64,000 nt of DNA from Bin55 sp965116055 (GCA_965116055.1 OZ220466.1:1922001-1986000), one strand, 5' to 3'. Positions 37,553 to 47,145 are shown, counted from the first letter of the stretch. The notes: generated by a model from the letters alone, not told the origin. Made by a program: numbers and translations.

Positions 37553-37732
37553 TCAGTGGTCATAATTTTCCTCCGTTATGATGGTTTCGACTCGGTCGGT
37601 TTCCACTTTGTCATCATTAAATACCTCGTTGTATGAACTGACACACGAATATAGCAGAAGCGCAACAAGTATGTAAGGAATGAGTGATCCAATCAAAGTT
37701 GCCGTACCATATTTCTCGCTGAAAGTTGTCAT
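37553..37732 (-). CDS. Small single-span membrane protein
   Basis: Encodes 59 residues: MTTFSEKYGTAT, then a transmembrane segment LIGSLIPYILVALLLYS, then an acidic tail rich in Asp/Glu. ATG 37732 has a GGAGG element five bases upstream, better than the ATG seven codons earlier. I do not recognise the family. It follows a second small frame at 37744-37923 on the same strand by 11 bases. Confidence 0.5.
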   Translation of the reverse strand: MTTFSEKYGTATLIGSLIPYILVALLLYSCVSSYNEVFNDDKVETDRVETIITEENYDH

Positions 37733-37743
37733 GATAGCCTCCG

Positions 37744-37923
37744 TTAAACCCAAGCATTCTTGAATGGCGCTCGCAAGTTTTTTCTTGCTCGTGCCGTCAA
37801 AATGCTCTTGATAAAGTTGATTTCCGCTTTCAGATCGTCTCGGTATTTGTTATCGGCTTCTTTCGCCTCTGGTCCAAATGCCTCGCTATAAAAGCCTCTT
37901 AGCTCGTTTTCAATACCTAAATC
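37744..37923 (-). CDS. Possible small ORF upstream of the membrane protein, start unclear
   Basis: The frame reads GIENELRGFYSEAFG, then charged helical sequence and KSILTARARKNLRAPFKNAWV, a protein-like composition. It has no ATG/GTG/TTG near its beginning; an adjacent frame just upstream encodes a hydrophobic LTIAIILAAATMH, so one base may have been lost between them. It could be a decayed small gene. Function unknown. Confidence 0.3.
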   Translation of the reverse strand, partial: DLGIENELRGFYSEAFGPEAKEADNKYRDDLKAEINFIKSILTARARKNLRAPFKNAWV

Positions 37924-38326
37924 CTAGCATTCAATGCATGGTTGCTGCGGCTAGGATAATCGCAATGGTCAAATTTGTTATTCACAATGCTACCCTTTTG
38001 GTTGGTTGATCTTGAATACTTTTCTCTGCATTCATGGTAGATATAGGGATGATTAGTCAAAACTCAAGTTATTTTTAGGAAATTACATACTTAACTTGAC
38101 ATAGATCAATTTTATGGTTAGCCCTTGACGCTGCCATGCCACATCCTGAAGATGACATCTCCATGTCAAAAGGCAGGGTCCATGCCCTGGATGCAGCAAT
38201 CACGAGGCGATGCATAAACAGGAAAGAAACTTGAGCAGCATGATCGTTGAAGAGGCTACTAGCGCATATAACCCCTTCAATCTACAATTTGAAACATGAC
38301 TCACTTGGCACAGGGAATCACTACAG
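37924..38326. other. Intergenic stretch, no gene recognised
   Basis: Moderately AT-rich; apart from the LTIAIILAAATMH frame (about 37930-37970, minus) no coding signal or RNA was recognised. Confidence 0.5.
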
Positions 38327-38503
38327 ATGGCCAAAAAGGCGGTTCCACATGGCAAGGTGGATATCCTTGCCAGAGCAATGCTAGACGTATTTCAGGAACG
38401 CATGGCGCATCCTCGTGATGCAGTGAAGGAAGATATTGAAAGCGTTCGGACACCAATGGGCGACATGGAAGATCGCCTAAAAGAAGATACGGGTCGGCAA
38501 TGA
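38327..38503 (+). CDS. Short charged ORF (58 residues), uncertain
   Basis: Starts MAKKAVPHGKVDILARAM and continues as an amphipathic, charged helix (DAVKEDIESVRTPMGDMEDRL) that could form a coiled coil. No strong ribosome site precedes it. It abuts the decayed IS1595 copy and may be a truncated cargo or accessory gene. Confidence 0.3.
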   Translation: MAKKAVPHGKVDILARAMLDVFQERMAHPRDAVKEDIESVRTPMGDMEDRLKEDTGRQ

Positions 38504-38581
38504 GCAGCTCAAGAAACCCGCTCTAACAAGAGTTTAGGCAAGCTGGTCAAGCCACCCCAAGCTACTTAAGGGGCACTCTGG

Positions 38582-39513
38582 TCAACTGCTCGTACATGGC
38601 CGTTCGCCCACCATACCAGCTACCACGTGGCGTATCTGATCCGATGTATCCGCTTCGCGCATATTGTGACGCGTGACGAACTCGGTTACATAGCGCTGCA
38701 GATGCTTTTTACTCATCTTGTGGAACATGCCCTTGTGGGCGCGTTTCAACATGGACCAGAACGACTCGATACCGTTGGTATGGGCTTCACCACGCACGAA
38801 CTCACTCTTGCTTGAGCCACGGATCATGCTCGAAGGCGTCGCCAGGATCGTCATAAGCGGACGCTTCGTCCGTGTAGACGGGGATGCCTTCAGTCGCCGC
38901 ATGTCGGTATATGAATGCCTCTAGCGTACGCTTGGTCGTATCCTTGACGACCGTCGCGGATACTCGATTAGTCGTGCGGTCCTTGACGCCAGCAACGGCC
39001 GTCTTGCCGACCGTGCCACGCCCTTGTCGTCGTTTCTACGATGCATGCTTGTTGGTTTCTTTCCCGCCCATGTAGGTCTCATCAACCTCAACGAGACCCA
39101 GATACTTTTCCAAGCCGCTAGCCCCCCAAGCCTCGCGTAGTCGGTGGAGCATGAACCAAGCCGTTTTCTGTGTTATCTTGAGGTCGCGGTGCAGCTTCAT
39201 ACTGGATACACCTTTGAGGCTCGTGACATACAGATAGACGGCAACGCCCACTTACGCATAGGTACCTTGGACGACCGGAGCGCCGTGCCTGTTTTGACGC
39301 TGAAGTAACCGCGACAAGCCGTACATCAATACAGCATCGGCTTCTGATTGGGAACCTCTTTGGTTTTCGCCGAGCCGCAGTGACCGCATGTGCGTTCACC
39401 CTGCCACATGATCGCCTCGAACCACTTGACGGCGGTTTCTTCGGCCGGGAACATCTCCGCTAGTTCAATGAGGGAGATGCCTTGTAGGTATGCTTTGCCG
39501 GTGCTTTTTTCAT
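38582..39513 (-). pseudogene. IS1595-family (ISSpo3-like) transposase, multiply frameshifted
   Basis: On the minus strand the gene can be followed through several frames. First comes MKKAPAKHTYKAS, then LIELAEMFPAEETAVKWFE and the zinc-ribbon with ERTCGHCGS and CTACRGYFSVKTGT. Next come VAVYLYVTSLKGVSSMKLHRD and ITQKTAWFMLHRLREAWG, then LVEVDETYMGGKE (catalytic Asp) and FVRGEAHTNGIESFWSMLKRAHKG with the second part of the triad. There is an in-frame TGA where Trp is expected (before CTACRG) and at least three shifts, so it is dead. Outer ends are unclear; GGGG near 38570 and CCCC near 40933 are candidates. Confidence 0.8.
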
Positions 39514-39677
39514 AAGGTAATCTTCCGAAATTTTCAGGCTTTTATCAAGTTAAAGGCACCTCTCAAAACCTCCTCTTTATCATGGTTATGTCATGTGGCT
39601 CGGCGTGACGGCAAAAAAGTGACCTTCGCCTGGCCAAAGCACCTTGTGAGGGTATATTTACGACCTGTTATTTACCA

Positions 39678-40734
39678 ATGAGTTCTTCCACCATCATGAC
39701 CACATCAAGACTTTTTAGTGAATGGGAAGCCTACGAAGAACTTGATCGACGCGGCGATCCACTGGAGCAGATCAAACAATTGGTTGATTTTGAAAGGTTT
39801 CGGCCGATCCTGGAGGAGTGTTGGCGTCACGAAGCTGCCGACCCATCGCAAGGCGGTCGTCCTGCGTATGACGTGGTGATGATGTTCAAGGTGTTGCTCA
39901 TTGGTCGGAAGGGCAACCTGTCGTGTGAACGCATGTCCCATGCGGTGGTTGATTCCCGTAGCGTCACCCGGTTTCTTGACGTGGCGCCAGGTGAACCGGT
40001 CCCTTCGCGGCAGACCATTGCGCGGTATCGTGATGCACTGGATGAGCACACCATGCGAGAGTTGTTCGAGGATTTCGAGGCGCAGTTGCGCGAGCGGGGT
40101 TACGTGGCGCGCGGCGGTCAGGTGGTAGACTCGACTTTGGTCCTGGTGCCGGTGCAACGCAACACCCGGGAGGAGAATAGGGCATTGCAGCGGAATGAGA
40201 CCCCGGACACCTGGAAGGAGGACGAGGCGACGGCTAAATTGCGCCAAAAGGATCGTCATGCGCGTTGGACGAAGAAACATGGGAAGTCATCCTACGGCTA
40301 TAAGAACCATGTGAATGTCGATGTCGAACACAAGCTCATTCGGGGGTATGTCGCCACCCCCGGCCAATGACCACGATATCACGGTGGTGGATGCGTTAAT
40401 TGACGGTCGCCAACGCGAGGGTCCTTTTTATGGGGATGCGGCGTATCGGTCGCAAGAAGTGGAGGGGATGTTGCGGGCGCAGGGTCTCACGTCACGGATC
40501 ATGTTCAAGCGCGGTAAGCATCGGGCCCTTACGGCATATCAACATCGTGAGAATCGTCGGCGCGCCAAGGTGCGTGTGCGTGTCGAGCATGTGTTTGCCA
40601 GTTGCCAGAACGAACTGGGCGGTAAATTCATCCGCACCATCGGGTTGGATCGGGCCTCGGTGCAAATGGGCTTGCAAAACTTGCTCTACAACATGCACCG
40701 CCTGGTGTTTTTAGCGCGCGAGGCGATGGTCTGA
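39678..40734 (+). CDS. IS5-family transposase in two frames (+1 shift at a C5 run)
   Basis: The first frame (39678-40370) covers the helix-turn-helix part (YDVVMMFKVLLIGRKGNLSCERM), the first catalytic Asp (GGQVVDSTLVLVPVQRNT) and KHGKSSYGYKNHVNVDVEHKL. It ends soon after VATP. The second frame continues with ANDHDITVVDALID, FYGDAAYRS (second Asp) and RVRVEHVFASCQNELGGKFIRTIG with the Glu region. A +1 step at ACC-CCC-G joins them exactly, with no residue lost (VATPANDHD). This is either a one-base insertion or a recoding site, as known in some IS5 members. The first start is ATG 39678; ATG 39696 is an alternative. Confidence 0.8.
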
Positions 40735-40737
40735 ACA

Positions 40738-40770
40738 ACGAAGTGTAGGCGCATTGCGCCTACACTTCGT
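40738..40770 (+). terminator. Perfect 16-bp inverted repeat after the IS5 transposase
   Basis: ACGAAGTGTAGGCGCA, one base, then its exact complement, three bases after the transposase stop. GAAAAA follows on the plus strand. It is probably an element-borne transcription terminator acting in both directions. Confidence 0.65.
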
Positions 40771-40965
40771 GAAAAACACTAAAAAAGCCCAAAGTTGGGT
40801 CCATATGACCTGATGTTGGGTGTTTTTTCACTTCAAACATCCAAAATTCAATATGCATTCATCATCATCGCACCATTTGACCGAAAAAACGGAAAAACCC
40901 GAGGTTTTGGGAGGTGCCCTTAAATATATAGTCCCCTATTTTTAAGGCACTGGGTTGGCACTACC

Positions 40966-42006
40966 TTATGCTACGCCCCGCTTCTGCTGCATGATTTCGG
41001 TCAATATCTCCATGCAATACAACGATTCCGCTTTATCGTATTGCGGACATACGTACAACCCAGCCGCAAGACACCGATGGATCGCTTCAGCCATATAAAG
41101 AAATCCGTGTTGGTTCGGAAACGCGTTCGGAATACTCACGTTTGCAGGTAGGGGATAGCGGTAGCTGCAATGCGGCGCCGGCACGTTGGCTGTTCGGTAT
41201 TGCGATGGCACCTGTCCAGCAGGAGGTATATGAACCGTAAGGTCAGTAGGGCAATGTCCAGGTCGGCCGATTGAGATGCGTCCCCTGGTGCCGAATATCT
41301 CGGTAACTTCGGGTAGTTCGCTATTGAAAGGTGGAAACGAAAGGACCGCCGCTCGCTTGTTTTCGTAATCTAGAATGGCGGCGCTCGCAGCGCCACCAGC
41401 GGTTGAAATACTTGAAGGTGGGCGTTCAATTCCAAATGCAAGCGGCACAGCTTGAATGACGTAAATAGGATCAAAGAAATCTGCGTGCACCATAAGCGGA
41501 TCGCCGATTGCACCCTGCTCAATCAGAGTACGTGCATGTTCGATCGCCGGGAAGAATCGAGTCCACATGCCGTCTTGTAACATCACGCCGGCGTCATCGG
41601 CAGCTGCGTACATTGCACGAGCTTCGGCTACGTTCGACGCGAGCGGTTTCTCACACAGTACATGCTTACCAGCGTTCAACGCGAGCATACTGTGATCTTT
41701 ATGTAACCAGGTCTTCGTGCCTACGTAAACGATGTCGACGCTCGGGTCGGCAACCATAGCTTCGTAGCTGTCGAAAGCTCTTGCGATACCTAAGTCAGCA
41801 GCGAACGCATCCGCACGCGATTGTTCCCGAGCAGCTACAGCAGCAACTTGTGCGCCTTTAACCCCCTTAAGACTCAATACCCATTGACGTGATATATTGC
41901 CTGAGCCGAGAATTCCCCACCTCAATGGGAACGCCGTGTCCTTAGGATCGGTCAAACCACGACGGATGTCCAGCGGCGTAGACATGGGGTAATCTGCGTC
42001 AGTCAC
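40966..42006 (-). CDS. Gfo/Idh/MocA-family oxidoreductase
   Basis: NAD(P)-dependent dehydrogenase, 346 residues, of the dihydrodiol-dehydrogenase-like branch. The Rossmann start is RWGILGSGNISRQWVLSL, the conserved lysine motif GKHVLCEKPLASN lies near residue 115, and DPSVDIVYVGTKTWLHKDH precedes it. Unlike the copy at 31788 it keeps the canonical EKP. The IS5/IS1595 block ends just downstream of its stop, about 30 bases away, without cutting the frame. Substrate unknown. Confidence 0.87.
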   Translation of the reverse strand: MTDADYPMSTPLDIRRGLTDPKDTAFPLRWGILGSGNISRQWVLSLKGVKGAQVAAVAAREQSRADAFAADLGIARAFDSYEAMVADPSVDIVYVGTKTWLHKDHSMLALNAGKHVLCEKPLASNVAEARAMYAAADDAGVMLQDGMWTRFFPAIEHARTLIEQGAIGDPLMVHADFFDPIYVIQAVPLAFGIERPPSSISTAGGAASAAILDYENKRAAVLSFPPFNSELPEVTEIFGTRGRISIGRPGHCPTDLTVHIPPAGQVPSQYRTANVPAPHCSYRYPLPANVSIPNAFPNQHGFLYMAEAIHRCLAAGLYVCPQYDKAESLYCMEILTEIMQQKRGVA

Positions 42007-42079
42007 GATTCATTCCTCTGCGCCCGATAGCACCCAACTGGATGCTAATCTTTTGACGGTACGTCTGGTCTGAGCTAAT

Positions 42080-42733
42080 CTACACATGCTCAGCATATCG
42101 CTGAGCAAGCAAGCGTTGCAATTCGTCAATATACGTACTGCTATCTATATTGAGCGTTTTAGCAAGTTCGGCGAGATGTTCATTGTCTTCGCGTCCTTGC
42201 CAGAGTTTTCGATACGCGCCTGATTTGTAACCATTTCGTTGCCGGAACAAATTCAAAACGTTTTTCGCTACGTACATCGAATACAGTTGGTCGAAGGACA
42301 TCGGCAAAGCGCTCATGGCACGTATAAACGCAGAAACAGAAAACTTACAGGCGAGCGCGTCAGCAGCAAGCGCTTCAACCGACTCAATGAAATCGAGCTC
42401 CAAGTCCGCTGTCGATGCCTGAACAATGGCATCCCGTACGTTCGATTCAACTTGCTCTTGATGTTCGATCATCAATGCACTCAAGCCAAAATGCCAAATG
42501 TCAACGAATTCAAGTTTGACCTGTTCAAGGTCGGCATCTTGATGTTTCCACCACTTCCAACCGTAGTGGTCAATCAATTCGGCGCACTCGATCCAAATCG
42601 CCCGTGTGAAAGGGTAACCTTGTTCGTCCCAACGAGGGTGCACTTTTTCATTGTGTTCGCGTTGCAACTTAACCATGGTGCCCAACCTATTTCGTATCTG
42701 ATTTAGGTCTAAGGTCATGGAGTCATGAGCCAT
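42080..42733 (-). CDS. Dimeric dUTPase (all-alpha NTP pyrophosphohydrolase)
   Basis: Hydrolyses dUTP to dUMP, keeping uracil out of DNA and feeding dTMP synthesis; functionally it complements the ung gene of this window. The 217 residues have the MazG-like helical metal site: IWIECAELIDHYGWKWWKH and QVKLEFVDIWHFGLSAL. They lack the beta-trimer motifs of E. coli Dut, so this is the dimeric type otherwise seen in kinetoplastids, Campylobacter and some gammaproteobacteria. ATG 42733 and ATG 42718 are both possible starts. Confidence 0.85.
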   Translation of the reverse strand: MAHDSMTLDLNQIRNRLGTMVKLQREHNEKVHPRWDEQGYPFTRAIWIECAELIDHYGWKWWKHQDADLEQVKLEFVDIWHFGLSALMIEHQEQVESNVRDAIVQASTADLELDFIESVEALAADALACKFSVSAFIRAMSALPMSFDQLYSMYVAKNVLNLFRQRNGYKSGAYRKLWQGREDNEHLAELAKTLNIDSSTYIDELQRLLAQRYAEHV

Positions 42734-43277
42734 CTGAGTAAACGAAGGTTGCCCTTGAGGTCATGGGAATTTAACTAACGCTGCTTTGGGCTTAGCGAGA
42801 TTCCTAACCTCAGATGGGGATTCACCATGCATTTACGGTGGTTCCTACTAGTGATGACTCTGCCGGTACAGTAAAGCAAGCATTGAAATCCTGGCTGTGT
42901 CTGTTCCTAATGCATCGCTCATTTGGAAATGACCGCATCAAGACCTTTGCGCACTTCTACTATCTAGGTTCTAACGAGAAGTTGCGTCATGGAATGACCG
43001 GAACCTTGGTGATAGGATGAAGGATCTCAATAGGTGAACTGCTTGAACGATCATGGTGTCTAAGCAGCGTTCGGTCGCAAATTTAGCGCAAATGGATACT
43101 ACGAATCCGTGAACGTACAGGCTTCAATCAGTAAGTCCTTGACGATCAGGGGCATGGCTTCAAGAGCAGATAGTCATCGCCAACACTGAGCCGCCTCACC
43201 ATGATTTGACCGGGCTGTCTAACCATTGCCATATGAAACGCTCGTTAAAATTCCAGGATTACGGTCACTATTGAGAC
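42734..43277. other. Intergenic region between dUTPase and lon
   Basis: A 68-codon frame (42814-43020) exists but shows no family resemblance or clear ribosome site, so I do not call it. No tRNA or heat-shock (sigma-32) promoter was recognised with confidence upstream of lon. Confidence 0.5.
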
Positions 43278-45614
43278 ATGGCGCACACCCTTCCCTGCAT
43301 ACCCCTTAAAAATATCGTCATTTTTCCGAGTTTGATCTTTCCAATTTCGGTAGGAAGACGCAAATCCCTGGCGGCTGTCGAACACGCAGTCAACTCATCG
43401 GACTCTCGAATTCTCGCTGCACTGCAGCACGATATCGAAAACGAAGATCCAGTGATCGGCGATCTGTTCAAAGTCGGCATGCTGTGCTCAATTAGACGCA
43501 TTGAGGAGCGAGAAAGTGGCGCGCAAGTCATCCTGGAAGGCGTGCGCCGGGTACGACTACTAGAGCAATCGGATCAGGCGAAATTCATGGAGCTCGCATT
43601 CGAGCCCATGAACGAAGAGGTAGATCAAGAAGAGGTACTCACTGTCGAGACTCGCGCGCTGCAGAACGAGAACCTCGAGCTTGCTCGAAAAGTTGCGAAT
43701 CTCATGAATCCGGAAAAAGGCGATCAAATATTCAAGCAATTTGTCGCAAACAACACGAAAGCTGTATTGCAAGCGTATCGCTTCGCAACCAAGTCCCCGA
43801 ACGCCGATTTCACGAAGCATCAAGAATTACTTGAAATCGAACAAATCCAGACACTGCTCTCGACCGTAGGTGACTTACTTCGACAAGATATCGGTGTAGC
43901 GGAATTGCAGCTGGAAATTCAGTCGAAAGCACACAAGATCAACGAGAGCGGCCAACGCGAAGTGTTCCTGCGACAACAGAAACGTGCGATCGAGGAAGCG
44001 CTTGGTGAAAACGACGGCGACGACGAAATTCAGCAGCTGAAACAGCAAATCAAGCAGATCAACTTTCCCGAAAGTGTTCGAGCCGAGATTGATCGTGAAC
44101 TAAAACGACTACAGAAGATGTCGCCACAAGCTGCGGAGTACCAGGTTGCACGCAGCTATCTTGAGTTAGTCGCAGAACTACCGTGGAACATCATCACGGA
44201 AGACAATCTAGATCTGGCCCACGCGAAAGTTGTTCTAGACGAGGATCACTACGGTCTTGACGACGTCAAAGAAAGGATTCTTGAAGCGCTCGCAGTATTG
44301 CAGCTCAATCCTAATGCCAAGTCGTCTATCCTCTGTTTCGTAGGTCCTCCAGGTGTTGGCAAAACGTCCCTCGGACAATCAATCGCTCGCGCCATGGGTC
44401 GCAAATTCGAGCGTATGAGTCTTGGGGGGTTACACGACGAAGCGGAACTTCGTGGCCATCGTCGTACTTATATCGGTGCGATGCCAGGCCGAGTTCTACA
44501 AGCCGTTCGCCGCAGCGGCGTGCGTAACCCCGTGTTAATGCTCGACGAGCTCGACAAACTGGGCCGAGACTATCGAGGCGATCCATCAGGTGCGTTGATG
44601 GAAATCCTGGATCCAGCCCAAAACAAGGAATTCCGTGATAACTATCTGAATCTGCCTTTCGATCTTTCGAAGGTCTTTTTCATTACCACTGCGAATACAA
44701 CACATACGATTCCTGCACCTTTGCTTGATCGTTTGGAGATACTCGAGCTAACAGGATATAGCGAACTCGAAAAGATTGAAATCGCGAAGAAGTACCTGAT
44801 ACCGCGCCAGATCGAGAACGCAGGACTTAAGACGGCACAGCTTAAGTTCACAGCGACTGGCATTCGGCATTGCATCCAGCGCTATACGCGTGAAGCTGGC
44901 GTACGCGAACTCGAACGCACCATTGAACGCATCGCGCGCAAACGAGCGAAAGAAAGCTTGCTAAATCAACCGTTGTCAAAGTCGGTGACAGCCCCAGTGA
45001 TTTCTGAGCTGCTCGGGCCTGAGAAATTTAAGGCCGACCGCGTCCGCGAAAACGTAGGCGATGGCGTAGCGACAGGATTAGCGTGGACTGCTGCTGGCGG
45101 CGATGTGCTTTATATTGAAGCATCGCTCGCGCCGAAAGAGGAAAAGGTAACGATCACCGGTCAGATTGGTCAGGTGATGCAAGAGTCCGCAAAAGCCGCG
45201 CGTTCATACATCTGGAAAGCTGCTTCCGACCTTCACATCGACAGGGCATCTATTGAGGAAGTTGGGGTCCACATTCATGTACCTGAAGGGGCTGTGCCAA
45301 AAGATGGGCCATCGGCAGGCGTCACAATGGCCACAGCATTGGCGAGCGCGTACAGTAGGAAAGCAGTGCGAGACGATGTTGCCATGACTGGCGAAATCAC
45401 ATTGTCCGGTCTAGTGTTACCTGTTGGTGGTATCCGTGAAAAAGTACTCGCTGCTCATCGAACCGGCATCCGACATGTCATACTCCCGAAAGACAACGAA
45501 TCGGAACTCTCCAAATTACCGGACACAGTGCGTAAAGAGATGGAGTTTTCGCTCGTTAGTACGTTGACGGACGTAGTTGAAATCGCAATTCCAGATCTCA
45601 AAGCTACCAATTAG
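43278..45614 (+). CDS. lon: ATP-dependent Lon protease (endopeptidase La)
   Basis: Hexameric AAA+ protease that degrades misfolded and regulatory proteins. The 778 residues show the N-terminal LON substrate domain (PCIPLKNIVIFPSLIFPISVGR), a coiled middle region, Walker A GPPGVGKTSLGQSIA near 355 and Walker B PVLMLDELDKLG. The sensor region follows, and the C-terminal Ser-Lys protease has the serine in PKDGPSAGVTMATAL and the lysine in VGGIREKVLAAHR. Length matches LonA. The usual clpX and hupB neighbours are absent. Confidence 0.97.
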   Translation: MAHTLPCIPLKNIVIFPSLIFPISVGRRKSLAAVEHAVNSSDSRILAALQHDIENEDPVIGDLFKVGMLCSIRRIEERESGAQVILEGVRRVRLLEQSDQAKFMELAFEPMNEEVDQEEVLTVETRALQNENLELARKVANLMNPEKGDQIFKQFVANNTKAVLQAYRFATKSPNADFTKHQELLEIEQIQTLLSTVGDLLRQDIGVAELQLEIQSKAHKINESGQREVFLRQQKRAIEEALGENDGDDEIQQLKQQIKQINFPESVRAEIDRELKRLQKMSPQAAEYQVARSYLELVAELPWNIITEDNLDLAHAKVVLDEDHYGLDDVKERILEALAVLQLNPNAKSSILCFVGPPGVGKTSLGQSIARAMGRKFERMSLGGLHDEAELRGHRRTYIGAMPGRVLQAVRRSGVRNPVLMLDELDKLGRDYRGDPSGALMEILDPAQNKEFRDNYLNLPFDLSKVFFITTANTTHTIPAPLLDRLEILELTGYSELEKIEIAKKYLIPRQIENAGLKTAQLKFTATGIRHCIQRYTREAGVRELERTIERIARKRAKESLLNQPLSKSVTAPVISELLGPEKFKADRVRENVGDGVATGLAWTAAGGDVLYIEASLAPKEEKVTITGQIGQVMQESAKAARSYIWKAASDLHIDRASIEEVGVHIHVPEGAVPKDGPSAGVTMATALASAYSRKAVRDDVAMTGEITLSGLVLPVGGIREKVLAAHRTGIRHVILPKDNESELSKLPDTVRKEMEFSLVSTLTDVVEIAIPDLKATN

Positions 45615-45651
45615 TCCGCTTAATCGAATGCGAGCTCGTTAGGAGCTGCCA

Positions 45652-46377
45652 TCAGGTCGGAAAATTAGCCTGCCGTTGATAAATGACGGCATTCCCTTCT
45701 TTTCCACACTGGCCAATCACTCCTGCGTGCCGAAAGCAGTAGGCAAAACGTTGCGCTTGAGAGCGGGAAATCCGTAAATCCCTTGCGATTGAGTGAGTCG
45801 TAAACGGATGATTTAAAGTAGCGGTAAATTTCTCGAACAAAGCCCCCATATCCTGAAATCTGTCAAAGCCTTTTATGGCAATCAAAGCGCGACGGGTAAC
45901 CACCCAATGCCGTCGCCGCCAGGCGCGTTTAGGATCGAATTCTCTATGCTCTTCAATATGGACATAGACCAATTCAAGCGTTAGGTTGGGGTGATTGAGT
46001 AACTTAGGTACGTAAATAAGCTCATCGAGTACATCAGTTGCTCGACCGGTCCTTGGCGACTTTCGTCGGCTCTCACCGTCCTTGGTTTTTTTTACAAGCC
46101 ACTTCTCGACCGCGATTGGATAAACGAGCGTGACGGCGTGATCCGAGAGCAAGTCCAATAGTTTGTAGCGAATGGACCTAAAGTTGGCTGTTTGAATTTC
46201 GACGAGTCGATCGTTGAATTTCACATCGACAATATATTTTCCAACGGTAACCTCAGTCCTACCACTTTCTCCTGCATAGTGTGCTTTGAGATCGCGGTGA
46301 AGACCTCCTTCACGTAGCGTACCAATGTTGTCTATATAGCTGCGAGTTGGTTTGTCCGATTCCGAGGTCGTTGTGAT
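45652..46377 (-). CDS. Putative nuclease-fold protein (DUF8091-like) with winged helix
   Basis: No established function. The conserved core reads YIVDVKFNDRLVEIQTANF followed by RSIRYKLLDLL and LVYPIAVEKWLV. The D-x(n)-E-I-Q spacing after two beta strands is what PD-(D/E)XK nucleases show (inference). A basic middle and a C-terminal helix-turn-helix follow (TTHSIARDLRISRSQAQRFAYCFR). The first standard start is GTG 46224, but the frame upstream is open and family-like (NIGTLREGGLHRDLKAHYAG). A strong GAGGAG sits six bases before ATC 46377, so initiation at ATC, or loss of an ATG, is possible. It is convergent with lon. Confidence 0.6.
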   Translation of the reverse strand: MTTTSESDKPTRSYIDNIGTLREGGLHRDLKAHYAGESGRTEVTVGKYIVDVKFNDRLVEIQTANFRSIRYKLLDLLSDHAVTLVYPIAVEKWLVKKTKDGESRRKSPRTGRATDVLDELIYVPKLLNHPNLTLELVYVHIEEHREFDPKRAWRRRHWVVTRRALIAIKGFDRFQDMGALFEKFTATLNHPFTTHSIARDLRISRSQAQRFAYCFRHAGVIGQCGKEGNAVIYQRQANFPT

Positions 46378-46699
46378 CTTATGCTCCTCACTATTGAATT
46401 GAATCGCTAATCATTGGTTACCAGCATAGCACGCAAGCCGATTTCGTCCAATCCGAAATTCAATGAACCCTTGCATAAGTTTTAACCGGACCGCAAGACA
46501 CGGATCGGGTAAGAATTTCAATGTGCATAAGAAACGCCTTCGTTAGACAATCGCTTGGACAGATAAGCAACAGGATGAAAGGGCCGCTTTGCCTTCAAAC
46601 GCCTATTCATCGTCTACATCATGTCGAGGCGTAAGAAGCAATCGGCGTAAACCCTTCCTTTACAATGACATGCTACCGTATATAGCAAAAGGACTAATT
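46378..46699. other. Intergenic region, no gene recognised
   Basis: Holds the divergent control regions of the nuclease-like gene and the small hypothetical gene. A longer open frame runs in from 46589 but has no family character before GTG 46700. Confidence 0.5.
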
Positions 46700-47002
46700 G
46701 TGAGTCAAATTGACGGCAAGTACGATGTTACTACTAAAACGCCGATGGGCGATCAGAAGGGCACTCTGACCCTCGTGACCGATGGCAATTCCTTATCGGG
46801 AAGCCTTTCCGGCGATCAAGGATCCATTGACTTGGCAGATGGCGCAATTAATGACGATGAATTGACTTGGAGCGCAAGCATTACATCGCCAATGCCTATG
46901 AAACTTGAATTCACCGCTAAAGTGGAAGGCGACACAATCAGCGGCTCTGTCAAGCTGGGCATGTTTGGCAATGCAGGCTTTGAAGGCACGCGCATCGCCT
47001 AA
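46700..47002 (+). CDS. Small conserved beta-rich hypothetical protein
   Basis: 100 residues, starting at GTG 46700 after an AAAGGA element (MSQIDGKYDVTTKTPMGDQ). The sequence alternates short strands and glycine turns (GTLTLVTDGNSLSGSLSG; MKLEFTAKVEGDTISGSV) and ends MFGNAGFEGTRIA. It resembles a lipocalin-like single-sheet hypothetical family found next to catabolic genes; no function is known. No signal peptide. Confidence 0.7.
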   Translation: MSQIDGKYDVTTKTPMGDQKGTLTLVTDGNSLSGSLSGDQGSIDLADGAINDDELTWSASITSPMPMKLEFTAKVEGDTISGSVKLGMFGNAGFEGTRIA

Positions 47003-47145
47003 TTCGCTATCTTATCAACCCGCACGCGATTCGGCTTGAGTAAAGCAAACTACTACTCCGTTTTCAAGAAGCCGCCGAGCTGATCAAATCAGATCTGCTG
47101 TTTCTGACGCGCGAAAGTCTCGCGTTAGCTGATTAGGGAAAAACG

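Larger units (their letters stand above)
39554..40919 (+). mobile_element. IS5-family insertion sequence (1366 bp)
   Basis: Bounded by inverted ends AGGCACCTCTCAAAACCTC and, at the other side, GGGCACCTCCCAAAACCTC read inward. TTAA (39550-39553 and 40920-40923) is duplicated on both flanks, the 4-bp target expected for IS5. It lies at the 5' end of the decayed IS1595 copy and carries one transposase gene in two frames. Confidence 0.85.

Noticed and set aside
39290..39345. In-frame TGA in the IS1595 transposase as a selenocysteine codon
   Set aside because: The position is a conserved Trp (TGG) in the family, no SECIS-like hairpin was seen, and the gene has several other frameshifts.
38566..40940. 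Defined outer ends of the IS1595 copy
   Set aside because: GGGGCACTCTG at 38570 and the complement of CCCC at 40933-40936 are only weakly alike, and no matching target duplication flanks them.
42814..43020. 68-codon frame upstream of lon
   Set aside because: No ribosome site, no recognisable family, and a composition like the non-coding flank.
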